Assembly (NCBI GenBank): GCA_050043005.1
Contig: JBHJIZ010000130.1
Span: 10,572 to 74,571 of the forward strand
DNA from: Thermohalobaculum sp050043005
Lineage (GTDB): Bacteria > Pseudomonadota > Alphaproteobacteria > Rhodobacterales > Rhodobacteraceae
DNA: 64,000 nt
Reading direction: 5' to 3'
Each line of letters opens with the position of its first letter. The first letter of the stretch is position 1. Below are positions 34,902 through 43,997 of this stretch, in pieces. A model generated the notes under the pieces. That model was not told the DNA's origin and made no database searches. It saw nothing but the letters and a program-made list of their open reading frames with translations. Both the position numbers and the translations under genes were made by a program.

Positions 34902-36740
34902 TCACTCCGCCGCCGCAATGCCGATCATGCCGCCGGACTGCCTGTTCCAGAGATTGGCGTACAGGCCACCCTTTGCAAGGAGCGTGTCATGCGCACCCAT
35001 CTCGACGATCCGGCCCTGGTCCATGACGACGATCCGGTCCATCCGGCGGATGGTGGACAGCCGGTGCGCGATTGCGATCACCGTCTTGCCCTGCATGACA
35101 CCGTAGAGCGTGTCCTGGATGGCGGCCTCGACCTCGGAATCCAATGCCGAAGGCGCCTCGTCCAGCACCAGGATCGGCGCGTCCTTCAGGATCACCCGCG
35201 CCAGCGCGATCCGCTGCCGCTGGCCGCCCGAAAGCTTCACGCCCCGTTCGCCAACCTGGGCGTTGTAACCCGTGTTGCCGGTCGGGTCGGAGAGCCCGAG
35301 GATGAACTCGTGCGCCTCGGCCCGGTTGGCGGCCTGGATCATCTCGGCCTCGGTCGCGTCCGGCTTGCCGTAGAGGATGTTCGCCCGGATCGACCGGTGC
35401 AGCAGCGAGCTGTCCTGCGTCACCATCCCGATCTGCGCGCGCAAGCTGTCCTGCGTGACATGCGCGATGTCCTGCCCGTCGATCAGGATGCGCCCCTGCT
35501 CGGTATCGCGGAACCGCATCAGCAGGTTGACGAGGCTGGACTTCCCCGCGCCGGACCGTCCGACAAGACCAACCTTCTCGCCACCTGCGATATCGAGCGT
35601 GACACCATCCAATCCGCCAAAACCCTTGCCATAGTGGTGATGCAGGGCCTCGAACCGGATGCTGGCCTCGGCGATCCGAAGCATTCCCGCGTTCGGGTCA
35701 TCGACGACGTCATGGTCGACCGCAATCGAGCGCAGGCCCTCGTTGATCACGCCGAAATGCTCGAACAGGCGGATGACGACCCACATGATCCAGCCGGACA
35801 TGCCGTTCAGACGGATACACAGGGCCGAGGCCGCTGCGACCTCGCCGATCGAGACGACGCCACTTTGCCAGAGCATGATCGCGGGCGTCAGCACGCCGAT
35901 CAGCAAGAGCCCGTTGATGGCCGTCAGTCCCAGCGACAGCTCGGTCATCAACCGCAGGAACCGCTGGAACCGCAGGCGCAGCCGCTTCATCGCGGACAGC
36001 ACATAGGCTTCCTCGCGTCCGTCCTGGGCGAACAGCTTCACCGTCTCGATATTGGCATAGGCATCGACCACGCGGCCGGTCACCATCGAGCGCGCATCGG
36101 ACCATTTCTCGGACGCCGAGGACACGCGCAGCGCGACGTTGCGGACATAGAGCCCGTAGATCAGCAGCCACAGGATCAGCGGCAGCGCCAGCCAGACCGA
36201 AATCTGACCCAGCACCAGAGCGGCCCCCAGCGCGTAGGTTCCGGCATACCAGAGACCCTCGAACGCCATGTCGGTCGAGTCCTCGCCCGCCGGACCGGTC
36301 TGCATGACGCGGTTCGACAGCCGGCCGGCAAAGTCGGACTGGAAGAAACCCATCGACTGGCCCAGCATATGGGTGTGCGCACGCCAACGAACCTGTTCCT
36401 GCATGTTCGAGGCCAGCGTCTGTTCCAGGAACAGGTGGTTCAGCGCGATCGCCAACGGACGCGCAATCAGGATGAGCAGTGCCGCCGCGATCACCTCGAC
36501 ATGATGCTCGGCCCAGAACGCACGCGGCCCCGCTTCGGTCATCAGGTCGATCAGACGGCCGGAATAGAAGATCAGACCGCTTTCCATCAGGGCGGCGATC
36601 AGACCGGTCAGCGCGATCCATGGAATGTAGCGACGCATCGATGACAGGTGCGAGCGGTAGAACGCCCAGAGCCTGCGCGGCGGGGTTCCGCCAGCATGTG
36701 GCGCGAAGGGATCAACGAGGTTTTCAAATGTACGAAACAT
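34902..36740 (-). CDS. ABC exporter, fused TMD-NBD (MsbA-like), copy 3
   Basis: The ATG at 36740 begins MFRTFENLVDPFAPHAGGTP, similar to copy 1, and gives 612 residues. NBD motifs are GRSGAGKSS, VTQDSSLLHRS, LSGGQRQRIALAR and IAHRLSTI. Walker B reads LVLDEAPSALD, with Pro where copies 1 and 2 have Thr directly before the D-loop; the catalytic Glu is intact. It is the first gene of the exporter operon (copy 3, copy 2, unknown gene, copy 1), with 64 bp to copy 2. Confidence 0.92.
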   Translation of the reverse strand: MFRTFENLVDPFAPHAGGTPPRRLWAFYRSHLSSMRRYIPWIALTGLIAALMESGLIFYSGRLIDLMTEAGPRAFWAEHHVEVIAAALLILIARPLAIALNHLFLEQTLASNMQEQVRWRAHTHMLGQSMGFFQSDFAGRLSNRVMQTGPAGEDSTDMAFEGLWYAGTYALGAALVLGQISVWLALPLILWLLIYGLYVRNVALRVSSASEKWSDARSMVTGRVVDAYANIETVKLFAQDGREEAYVLSAMKRLRLRFQRFLRLMTELSLGLTAINGLLLIGVLTPAIMLWQSGVVSIGEVAAASALCIRLNGMSGWIMWVVIRLFEHFGVINEGLRSIAVDHDVVDDPNAGMLRIAEASIRFEALHHHYGKGFGGLDGVTLDIAGGEKVGLVGRSGAGKSSLVNLLMRFRDTEQGRILIDGQDIAHVTQDSLRAQIGMVTQDSSLLHRSIRANILYGKPDATEAEMIQAANRAEAHEFILGLSDPTGNTGYNAQVGERGVKLSGGQRQRIALARVILKDAPILVLDEAPSALDSEVEAAIQDTLYGVMQGKTVIAIAHRLSTIRRMDRIVVMDQGRIVEMGAHDTLLAKGGLYANLWNRQSGGMIGIAAAE

Positions 36741-37128
36741 GGTCGTGTTTCCATCGTAGCGATGTCGGGAACACATTCTGGGGGTAGCCCAACAGGATGC
36801 GGTGGCGAAAAACTGCGTACGAGTAACCGGGCCGTCACGCGGCCAAACGGTTCTTCGACTAGGGACGCTGGGGTCGCGTCAGCTAAGTCGACTGCAGTAA
36901 ATCAAGCACACCATCGAAGTCTCCTGTTCGGAAGCCGCTATCTAGCCGAATCTTCCGCAGAGTGGAAGTGACAGGACGATGACGCTGCAACTCAAGCGGG
37001 AAGGGATGCATTCCTGCCACATTCTGCGTCTCAGCCAATATTGACTTGGATGCAGGGTTCTGCCACCCGCGAATGCGAGCATGGCCGCGTCAGACGGCGC
37101 TCGCGAGACGATGACAGGAGCGGACCCG
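36741..37128. other. Intergenic region between divergent exporter operon and hemF
   Basis: The 388 bp must hold the divergent promoters for the exporter operon and hemF. Short frames are present but none has a ribosome binding site or family resemblance. TTGACT near 37035 could be a -35 box for hemF. I see no clear FNR-type TTGAT-N4-ATCAA palindrome and no terminator. Confidence 0.5.
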
Positions 37129-38019
37129 ATGACCGAGATGACCGAGCAGAAAGACCGTGCAGCCGCCTGGTTCTCCGCGTTGCGCGACCAGATCTGTGCG
37201 GCCTTCGAGGGGCTGGAAGACAAGCAGCTCACCGGTCCTTTTGCCGATCTGCCGCCCGGGCGGTTCGAGCGGTCCGAGACCCGGCGTGCGGGAGAGGGCG
37301 AAGGCGATCAGGGCGGCGGCGTCATGTCTGTGATGCGCGGGGGGCGCTGCTTCGAGAAGGTCGGTGTCAACGTCTCGGCGGTTTACGGAACGCTGGGTGA
37401 GCGGGCACAGAAATCGCTGACAGCGCGCCATGAGATCCCCGGTCTGACCGAGGATCCGCGTTTCTGGGCTTCTGGCATTTCCCTGGTGGCGCACATGCGT
37501 TCGCCCAAGGTGCCGGCGGTACACATGCACACGCGGATGTTCTGGACGACGGGAGCATGGTGGTTCGGTGGCGGCTCGGACCTGCACCCGATGCAGCCGG
37601 TCGACGAGGACACTGCGTTCTTCCACAAGGTGCTCGAGGACGCGTGCGACAAGCACCACGCGGACTACTACCCGAAGTTCAAGGCCTGGGCCGACGACTA
37701 CTTCCTGATCCGGCACCGGCACGAGGCACGCGGTGTCGGCGGGATCTTTTATGACGATCTTTGCACTGGCGACTGGGAGGCGGACTTTGGCTTCACCCAG
37801 GATGTCGGGCGCGCATTCCTGGATGCCTGGGTCCCGATCGCCGAGAAACGAATGAACGAGACTTGGACGAACGAGGACCGCGAACACCAACTGTTCCGCC
37901 GCGGCCGCTATGCCGAGTTCAACCTGGTCTGGGACCGCGGCACCAAGTTCGGGCTGGAAACCGGGCACAACATCGAAGCCGTTCTGATGTCGATGCCGCC
38001 GGTTGCAACCTGGCCGTGA
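37129..38019 (+). CDS. hemF: Oxygen-dependent coproporphyrinogen III oxidase
   Basis: The ATG at 37129 has AGGAG 8 bp upstream, giving 296 residues; earlier in-frame ATGs at 37081 and 37111 lack one. Family motifs are GGGVMSVMRGGRCFEKVGVN, the substrate-site histidines in VHMHTRMFWTTG, WWFGGGSDLHPM, RGVGGIFYDDL and EFNLVWDRGTKFGL. HemF decarboxylates coproporphyrinogen III to protoporphyrinogen IX with O2 in the cytoplasm. A decayed second copy of its 3' third lies 1.5 kb downstream. Confidence 0.96.
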   Translation: MTEMTEQKDRAAAWFSALRDQICAAFEGLEDKQLTGPFADLPPGRFERSETRRAGEGEGDQGGGVMSVMRGGRCFEKVGVNVSAVYGTLGERAQKSLTARHEIPGLTEDPRFWASGISLVAHMRSPKVPAVHMHTRMFWTTGAWWFGGGSDLHPMQPVDEDTAFFHKVLEDACDKHHADYYPKFKAWADDYFLIRHRHEARGVGGIFYDDLCTGDWEADFGFTQDVGRAFLDAWVPIAEKRMNETWTNEDREHQLFRRGRYAEFNLVWDRGTKFGLETGHNIEAVLMSMPPVATWP

Positions 38020-38040
38020 TCCCAGTCGCTGAACGTCAGT

Positions 38041-38068
38041 GGCGCCAGGTCACGGGCGCCAGGTCACG
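38041..38068. repeat. Tandem 14-bp direct repeat at the end of the Hint gene
   Basis: GGCGCCAGGTCACG occurs twice without spacer. On the minus strand the unit covers the last codons (DVTW) of the Hint protein, and the stop codon falls in the distal part. It looks like a recent slippage duplication between two convergent genes. Confidence 0.75.
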
Positions 38069-39111
38069 TCCAGTTCGAGCCCTTTCGATAGGGAGCGGTC
38101 CAGGAAGACGCTTGCCTCCCACGGTTTGACCGAGGCACGCACCGACGGATAGCTCGCGATCGTCTCCATCAACTCGGGGAAGATCGTCAGGATCTCGTCC
38201 CGCGTTTCGTGTCCCAGCACCTCCAAAGAGTGTTTTCCGGGATGGAAACTCTCCGTCAGGATACCTTCGGACCACACCAATTCGTGCTGATCGAACAACA
38301 GGTGGCAGTATCGGACAGTCCAGTAGCTGTCATCGAACCTGACGTTCGGAACCTTGCCGACGAGTGCCTTGGCGGGCACGAGAATTTCGGCAGCGCCGAA
38401 CAAGAGCTCTGCCATGGCATTTCCCAGAAGAATGCGGTGCTGCGGAGAGACGACGAGATCGCGCGTGTTCCCCAGCGCGCCGCGCTCGATCCTGACCGGC
38501 GTCATCGACCCGCCCGCCGCGACGTCGCGCATCCCGATCCAGTTGAGCTTCTTGTAACCGTTGTCACCGGTCCGGATGAGATCCCCGGGGCAAAGATCTT
38601 CCACGGGAACCGGACCGGCGGCTGTTTCGATCAAGGTCCCGGACGCAAAACAAATGAAATCCGAGAACGGTCGTTGCGAGTTCTCGGTGACGACGCCGAC
38701 GATCGTGAGGTCCAACCCTCCTGCAGGGACGTCAGGAATGTTCGGACCGATGACCGCGATGAACGCGACTTGCTCGCCGGGATCGGCCCCGGCGACCGTG
38801 CCATTGCCGACATTGCCGTCATTGTTCAGATCGACATCGATGATCGCGAATACATATGTCGTCGTGCCGTCGGTCGCGGTGAAGGTGTATTCATAGATGG
38901 CCGCGACATCCGTTCCGCCGATGTTAACCGTCTGCCCCGGATCATCAGGCGTTTCGTTGGTCCCAGTGTCTCCATTAAACGTGGCATCGTTGTCGTCGAT
39001 GGTCAGCGTGGAGAACGGGGTATCGATCGTGAATGTTGCACCGCTTCCGAGCGGCAGGCCGTTCGTCGGATAGTTTGTGTCTGCGCCGTTGACGGCTGCG
39101 ATATCAGGCAT
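38050..39111 (-). CDS. Hint-domain (Hedgehog/intein-type) secreted or surface protein
   Basis: The 353-residue protein starts at an ATG with AGGAGGGG upstream. Residues 1-150 are a beta-rich, Asp/Gly/Asn-rich domain with a possible calcium site (DVDLNNDGNVGNG). Residues 153-300 are a Hint domain: CFASGTLIETAAGPVPVEDL, PGDLIRTGDNGYKKLNWIG and VSPQHRILLGNAMAELLFGA. This Hint_2 arrangement is abundant in Rhodobacteraceae proteins that carry no N-terminal signal and are often RTX-type exported. Autoprocessing at the Cys is possible, but a function is not established. Confidence 0.85.
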   Translation of the reverse strand: MPDIAAVNGADTNYPTNGLPLGSGATFTIDTPFSTLTIDDNDATFNGDTGTNETPDDPGQTVNIGGTDVAAIYEYTFTATDGTTTYVFAIIDVDLNNDGNVGNGTVAGADPGEQVAFIAVIGPNIPDVPAGGLDLTIVGVVTENSQRPFSDFICFASGTLIETAAGPVPVEDLCPGDLIRTGDNGYKKLNWIGMRDVAAGGSMTPVRIERGALGNTRDLVVSPQHRILLGNAMAELLFGAAEILVPAKALVGKVPNVRFDDSYWTVRYCHLLFDQHELVWSEGILTESFHPGKHSLEVLGHETRDEILTIFPELMETIASYPSVRASVKPWEASVFLDRSLSKGLELDVTWRP

Positions 39112-39308
39112 TTTCCCCTCCTAAACATTTGCATCGTTCTTGATGTAAAATGCAGCGGCAATCCGGCTAATCTTTTACAAATCAACCAAAGTGATTGGAC
39201 GATTGTGGCGTGCGCCCAGGCGCTGTTTGACGAGAGGAGTCTTCGGTCTTGGCGCGGGGGCGGTGTTGGACCAAGCCACGGCTTCCGATAAGATCAAACC
39301 ACTGTTTC

Positions 39309-39490
39309 TATTGGGAGATTCGGATTCGGATCGCCACGCGCCCGAAGCCCCACGCCTGAATGGCTGGGAGCGAGACGTCGCCGGTTCGGCCCGGCAGTAG
39401 ATTGTGGCAGGCTCTGCGCAATTGGGCGAAGATCGTGACGACCTCACGGACTCGATCGTGCCGTTTCAGAAATGTCCGACTTTGTCGACC
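39309..39490 (+). pseudogene. Decayed 5' fragment of a cysteine-cluster family gene
   Basis: The frame read through 39350 gives PRLNGWERDVAGSARQ, a TAG stop, then IVAGSAQLGEDRDDLTDSIV. The intact gene at 41986 has PRLNGWERDVAEAADDMIG and GVAQLGEDREDVTVSIV at the same place. The DNA is identical over 32 bp (39350-39381 and 42010-42041). The similarity stops near 39490, before the cysteine motifs, where homology to hemF begins in another frame. Confidence 0.75.
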
Positions 39491-39491
39491 A

Positions 39492-39785
39492 GCCCGTGCC
39501 CGGAGCGTTCGCGGCGTTTGCCATAGCGACCGCTGCGCTGGCAACTGAACGCGAGACTTTGACTTCAATCAGAACGCAGCGTGAGCGTTCCTTGATGCTT
39601 ATGTCCCGATTGCCGAAAAGCATATGGACGAACGCTGGACCGACGAGGCCCGCGAGAACCAGCTTCTTCGCGGCAGCCGCCACGCCGAATTCAATCTGGT
39701 CTGCGACGGTGGCACCAAGTTCGGGCTGGCGACAGGTCACAGAATTGGAGCCCTGCCGGCGTCGATGCCTCCGGATGCAACCTGA
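39492..39785 (+). pseudogene. Decayed 3' fragment of hemF
   Basis: One frame ending at the TGA at 39785 aligns without gaps to the last third of the intact HemF at 37129. The fragment reads AFLDAYVPIAEKHMDERWTD, where HemF has AFLDAWVPIAEKRMNETWTN. Later it reads AEFNLVCDGGTKFGLATGH, where HemF has AEFNLVWDRGTKFGLETGH. Two in-frame TGA codons replace Trp and Arg codons of HemF (the second at 39582). The 5' two thirds are absent. It is fused directly to the preceding pseudogene fragment. Confidence 0.85.
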
Positions 39786-39909
39786 CCGCAAAGGTCGCGG
39801 CAACCACAAACGAACTGGCGTCTCTACCGTTCTACTTTGAGGCTCAAGCGCCAAGGTGTACAATTGGCCATAAGGCTGATTTCAGACGCCGCTACGCCGG
39901 GAGTTACCC

Positions 39910-40359
39910 GTGGCGCTTAGACGATTGAAGATTGCAACATGGATTGCCCTGCTCGGTCTGGTTCTTTCCGCATCGGCGTTCGGCATTTCGATACTGACGT
40001 ACATCGCCAACAGCCGCCAATACGTCGAAACGAACACGCTCGCCATGTTGGACAAACGTCTGAATTCAGAGGTCATCGCGGCAACGCAATCGGTCGGAGA
40101 GTGCTTGCGTGCTGTTGACGGATGCTTCCCGTCGGCCGATGCCGAAACGCTCCAGAATTTCTACGTGTTCTTTGGGTATCTCGACAGCGTGGCACACTGT
40201 GTCGAGCTTGGGCTTTGCTCGCGACCAATTGCTGAAAACCTGCTCTCACCAGAGATCGAGGCAGCGATGCTGCTGAAAGGGTGGATCGAACAGACGAGAG
40301 CCGAACATGGGGATCAAAGTTATCTGACAGTGACGGAACGCGTCTTCCTGACGGAGTGA
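39910..40359 (+). CDS. Membrane-anchored protein of unknown function
   Basis: The GTG start at 39910 gives 149 residues. One N-terminal hydrophobic helix (KIATWIALLGLVLSASAFGI) anchors a helical domain of about 110 residues, with cysteine pairs at VGECLRAVDGC and AHCVELGLC. A DUF4760-like or phage-exclusion-like architecture is conceivable, but I cannot name the family. The gene lies 16 bp before an M48 peptidase and is probably co-transcribed. Base composition is less GC-rich than the surrounding core genes. Confidence 0.55.
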   Translation: MALRRLKIATWIALLGLVLSASAFGISILTYIANSRQYVETNTLAMLDKRLNSEVIAATQSVGECLRAVDGCFPSADAETLQNFYVFFGYLDSVAHCVELGLCSRPIAENLLSPEIEAAMLLKGWIEQTRAEHGDQSYLTVTERVFLTE

Positions 40360-40375
40360 CAGGCCGGGGATCGAT

Positions 40376-41674
40376 ATGCTGAGAGTTTTAAAATTCCTTG
40401 TTCTTTCAGCTTTTGCCGCGGTGCTTTGGGGATGCGCGCCACCCAAGGCGCCGCAGGAAGCTTCGAGCCTGCACAGCGACATAGACAACGCGATTCTCGA
40501 GGTCTTTGGTAGCTTCGTTGTTCGTGGACCGGCCCATGACCGGGCGCAGGAGATCTTCTCCCAGGTTGTTGAAACCGCAGATCCGGACCGGAACTTCTAT
40601 CTGCGCGTCCTGCCGCATGACAGTCCGCAAGCATATTCGAATGGCGGGTCGATCGCATATGTCACAACGGGTGCAGCGCTGAGGGCAAACGATGCGCAAC
40701 TCTTCATGATCCTTGCGCATGAGCTTGCGCACCTACAGGCTCAGAAGCTCGACGTTTCGCAGGATAAGCGGTCCGTAATCCGAAAAGCGGAACTCGTCCG
40801 AAACCTCACGGACCGAACAAACGACGGCCTGACGAACACACGCAGCCGAACGGACTGTTCGAGAGATGGCTTTGTTCCGCCACGGACCATGCTTGAGGCA
40901 GCAAATCCGATAGCGTTGGGAATCTGGGGAGTCGTCGCGACAGCGAAAGGCATCGTTTGCAGCGATGTTCTCAAAGCTGCACCATCTGGATTGAAATCTG
41001 TCTTTGGCGCACGGCGCAGCAACGCTTTGCAGGCGTTTCTGGCGTTGGAGAGCGACATGGACGCAATTGCATTCAAACTTGGCCAGAAGGCCGGATACGA
41101 TCCGGCAGAGTTGGTATCCGCGTTTCATCTTCTGAACTCCGGTTCGCACATGCATCCATTCCTGCGCGACAGGGCCATGCGGCTGGGGTTCGGAGATCAA
41201 CGAGGGGTTCCGATCGGAGCCGCGCCGGTCGCGCTGGGTGATCGTCTGACCGCCTCGGCTGTCGATCAACTCCACACCATCGGTCGGCTCGATCATGTTC
41301 TCGCAAGAGACCGCATCCGTAGGATACGTGATTTTGCGGAAGCGACAAAGGCGATCTATGGTTCGGTTCCGGCGTTTCAACGAGCCTATTTTTCCTATCT
41401 GATTACCTATGGCGGGGACATCGGCGTAGATCCGGCTTGGTTGAGAGAGGCCATGACCGGCCTTCGCGCGTTGGGGGCCCGGTCAGTTGGGAACGACAAG
41501 GTTATTGGCCGCGTTTGGATGGGATGCCGGCGCGTCGCGCTTCAACCAACGTTCCGGGACGCGCTTGCGTCTTTCGCATCTGTCGACAACGCGAAACTCA
41601 ATCGGGTTCTGGCAGAGTTCGTTCGTGATCACCGATTTGTCCAGGAGGAAAGAGAATGCGATTTGCAGTCGTAG
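40376..41674 (+). CDS. M48-family metalloprotease lipoprotein
   Basis: The 432-residue protein has a lipoprotein signal (FLVLSAFAAVLWGC, Cys20). The zinc site is H115-E-L-A-H119 (ILAHELAHLQAQ), with the third ligand Glu225 in ALESDMDAIAFKLGQKAGYDP. Between them is an insertion of about 100 residues containing hydrophobic and Cys residues (C161, C195) that BepA/LoiP-type proteins lack. The C-terminal 170 residues have no family match that I recognise. It is probably a periplasmic protease at the outer membrane. The composition is relatively AT-rich. Confidence 0.8.
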   Translation: MLRVLKFLVLSAFAAVLWGCAPPKAPQEASSLHSDIDNAILEVFGSFVVRGPAHDRAQEIFSQVVETADPDRNFYLRVLPHDSPQAYSNGGSIAYVTTGAALRANDAQLFMILAHELAHLQAQKLDVSQDKRSVIRKAELVRNLTDRTNDGLTNTRSRTDCSRDGFVPPRTMLEAANPIALGIWGVVATAKGIVCSDVLKAAPSGLKSVFGARRSNALQAFLALESDMDAIAFKLGQKAGYDPAELVSAFHLLNSGSHMHPFLRDRAMRLGFGDQRGVPIGAAPVALGDRLTASAVDQLHTIGRLDHVLARDRIRRIRDFAEATKAIYGSVPAFQRAYFSYLITYGGDIGVDPAWLREAMTGLRALGARSVGNDKVIGRVWMGCRRVALQPTFRDALASFASVDNAKLNRVLAEFVRDHRFVQEERECDLQS

Positions 41675-41931
41675 CCCTTGCCTGCATCTGCACGTCCGCG
41701 TGCGTCGAAAGCGACAGAACACAACCGGACACCGCGATCGGTCCCGTGCCTTCGGCGGCCCTTACGACCCCGTCTGCCGCAGCTGGAAACACCGGAATCG
41801 TGTTGCGCAAGGACGACCTGGAGTGCCTTCGTGACGAGGTGGAAAAGTCCTTGGCGGATGCGCCAGCAAAAGCGGAAGTGATCTTCAACGGGTTGAGGAT
41901 CTGCGGGATTCGCACCGACCAGAAGTCTTGA
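41656..41931 (+). CDS. Small lipoprotein of unknown function
   Basis: This 91-residue protein overlaps the protease 3' end by 19 bp, with AGGAGGAAAG upstream of the ATG. The lipobox is CICTSAC (Cys16). A Pro/Ala/Thr-rich linker precedes a short domain LRKDDLECLRDEVEKSLADAP ending GLRICGIRTDQKS. The coupling suggests it acts with the M48 lipoprotein. Confidence 0.7.
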   Translation: MRFAVVALACICTSACVESDRTQPDTAIGPVPSAALTTPSAAAGNTGIVLRKDDLECLRDEVEKSLADAPAKAEVIFNGLRICGIRTDQKS

Positions 41932-41985
41932 GATGGCGTTTCACTAATGTAACCTTCATCGCACATTTGCCGGGAGCAATGCGAA

Positions 41986-42666
41986 ATGGCCAATGAGGGT
42001 TCAGATCCGCCACGCCTGAATGGCTGGGAGCGAGACGTCGCAGAAGCGGCGGACGACATGATTGGCGCCGGAGTCGCGCAACTGGGCGAGGACCGCGAAG
42101 ACGTCACCGTCTCGATCGTGCCTTACCAAAACCGTCCGCTCTTGCCGACCACACCGAAGCAAAAGCGGCGCTTCTGGGAGCAACTCGACAAACTCATGGA
42201 TTTCGCCTTCCGCGAAGAGCCGGGTGTCGTCCGCCACGACCGCGAGGATGCCGAACAGGGACCGCTGATGGATGCCGCCTGCATCCTGTGCAAGGGGCAG
42301 TGCTGTCTGAACGGCGGGCCGAACAATGCGTTCCTGGAGGTCGAGGACATCCAGAGGTTCCGCATCCGCAATCCGGGTGCGACGCGCGAGGACATCAAGG
42401 CGGCGTACGAAGCGCTGATGCCCGAAGAAACCAGTGTGATGTCGTGCGTGTTCCACGGGATCTATGGCTGCACTCTGCCGCGAGAGATGAGGTCCCAGCT
42501 TTGCAACTCCTTTGTTTGCCGGGGACAGTCGGTTCTTGCACAAGGTGCCGCAGCCGGAAACAAAGGTGCCGTGTTGCTCGCAGCACCACAGAATACGGCC
42601 GTCGCATCAGCAACCTTCGATACAGAAAACGGTTACCGCCCGGTCGCAGCGGAGCGTGATCCTTGA
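41986..42666 (+). CDS. Cysteine-cluster protein (divergent YkgJ-like), copy 1, coupled to adenylate cyclase
   Basis: The 226-residue protein has eight spaced cysteines: C99-x2-C102-x3-C106-C107, then C154-x7-C162-x10-C173-x4-C178, in contexts AACILCKGQCC, SCVFHGIYGC and LCNSFVC. The same spacing recurs in three proteins at 47354-50045, but this copy lacks their N-terminal CxxC...CxxxxC ribbon. The pattern resembles the YkgJ CxxCxxCC metal-binding family but has one more residue before CC. A metal or Fe-S site is likely; function unknown. Its stop overlaps the TTG start of a membrane adenylate cyclase, so the two are translated together. Confidence 0.75.
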   Translation: MANEGSDPPRLNGWERDVAEAADDMIGAGVAQLGEDREDVTVSIVPYQNRPLLPTTPKQKRRFWEQLDKLMDFAFREEPGVVRHDREDAEQGPLMDAACILCKGQCCLNGGPNNAFLEVEDIQRFRIRNPGATREDIKAAYEALMPEETSVMSCVFHGIYGCTLPREMRSQLCNSFVCRGQSVLAQGAAAGNKGAVLLAAPQNTAVASATFDTENGYRPVAAERDP

Positions 42667-43997
42667 ATGCGATCGGTGAGGCGGATGCCAAGGGCGAAAC
42701 CGAGTACCACCTGATCGATGACCTGATGCATGAAGAGTTGCTGCCAGAAGGCAGCGATGAGCCGCGCTATCGCTTCTCGAAGTGGTCACTGGCCTTCCTG
42801 CATCCGGGCATGGAACCCGATTACATGGCGTATCGCACGCCGCGCGTGCTCGCGACCTTGCGGTGGATCCTGCTGATTGGCGCCGGCATGGTATTTTGCG
42901 GATCCATCATCGACTTCACGCGCTTGCCCGAGGAAGATGCCTGGCTGCTGACAGGCATTCGTGTGTCGGCGGCGATCGGAATGCTGATTGCGTGGCGGTT
43001 GACCGCGCTGGATTGGGTACAGCGCAACGTCCAGACTTTCATCGGTATCGGCGCCACTCTGATCCATGGGGTCTGGATGGTCTCGGTCCCGATTATCGGC
43101 GAACGGATCTACGAGTATGACGGCGTCTTGCCCATCAACATCATGATCACGTTTCTGGTGTCCGGACTGATGTTCCGCTTCGCGCGATGGGTCGCACTCG
43201 GCGCTACAGTTGCCTATACGGCGGTGCTGTTGTCGATGCATCCGGCACCCGTCGCACCGATCCTCTATATCGTCGTCTCGGGCATCTATGCAGGTTTCGC
43301 GGCCTATGTCGCTGAGCGCGCCCGGCGCGAGGCCTGGGCTGATCTGCAGATGCTGGATGCTGAGCGTGAGCGGTCGGACCAGTTGCTCCTGAACGTGCTG
43401 CCGCCCTCGATCGCAACCCGAAAGAAACGTGAGGAGCCCCGCATCGTCGATCGGTTCGAGGAAGCGGCCGTACTGTTCTCGGACATTGTCGGTTTTACCA
43501 AGATGTCGTCCGAGATGGATCCCGGCGAACTGGTCGACATTCTGGATGAGATCTTCTCGCGCTTCGACGACATCACCGAGGAACTGGATCTCGAGAAAAT
43601 CAAGACGATCGGTGATTGCTACATGATCGCCTGCGGTCTGCCGACGGAGCGCGACCGCGCGATCTGGCGGATCGCCGAGGCTGCGCTGCGCATGCAGGAC
43701 GCCCTGCACGAGATGGCCGAAGCGCGCGGGCTGGAACTGGAGATCCGCAGCGGGATAAATTGCGGGCCGGTCGTGGCCGGTGTGATCGGCCGGTCGAAGT
43801 TCATCTATGATCTGTGGGGTGATACGGTGAACGTCGCGAGCCGCATGGAGTCGAACGCACCACAGGGCGGGATCATGATCTCTGACGCCATGAAGCAACG
43901 CCTCGATACCGGCTACATTGTCGAGTTCCACGGCGAAGTCGACATGAAGGGCAAGGGCCTGCAAAAAACATGGCTCATAACCGGGAGGACGGATTGA
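42663..43997 (+). CDS. Membrane-bound class III adenylate cyclase
   Basis: TTG at 42663 overlaps the upstream TGA and has GGAG 8 bp before it, giving 444 residues. About six membrane helices lie between residues 65 and 217, followed by a linker helix (LLLNVLPPSIATRKK) and the cyclase domain. Metal-binding Asp274 (FSDIVGFTKM) and Asp318 (IKTIGDCYM), adenine-selecting Lys314, and GRSKFIYDLWGDTVNVASRM with its Asp, Asn and Arg are all present, so the product should be cAMP rather than cGMP. It is coupled to a cysteine-cluster protein upstream and two SDRs downstream. Confidence 0.9.
   Translation: MNAIGEADAKGETEYHLIDDLMHEELLPEGSDEPRYRFSKWSLAFLHPGMEPDYMAYRTPRVLATLRWILLIGAGMVFCGSIIDFTRLPEEDAWLLTGIRVSAAIGMLIAWRLTALDWVQRNVQTFIGIGATLIHGVWMVSVPIIGERIYEYDGVLPINIMITFLVSGLMFRFARWVALGATVAYTAVLLSMHPAPVAPILYIVVSGIYAGFAAYVAERARREAWADLQMLDAERERSDQLLLNVLPPSIATRKKREEPRIVDRFEEAAVLFSDIVGFTKMSSEMDPGELVDILDEIFSRFDDITEELDLEKIKTIGDCYMIACGLPTERDRAIWRIAEAALRMQDALHEMAEARGLELEIRSGINCGPVVAGVIGRSKFIYDLWGDTVNVASRMESNAPQGGIMISDAMKQRLDTGYIVEFHGEVDMKGKGLQKTWLITGRTD

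Noticed and set aside
39582..39584. TGA in the hemF-like fragment as a possible selenocysteine or read-through codon
   Set aside because: The fragment lacks two thirds of hemF, has a second TGA at a Trp position, and no SECIS-like hairpin; simple decay explains it.
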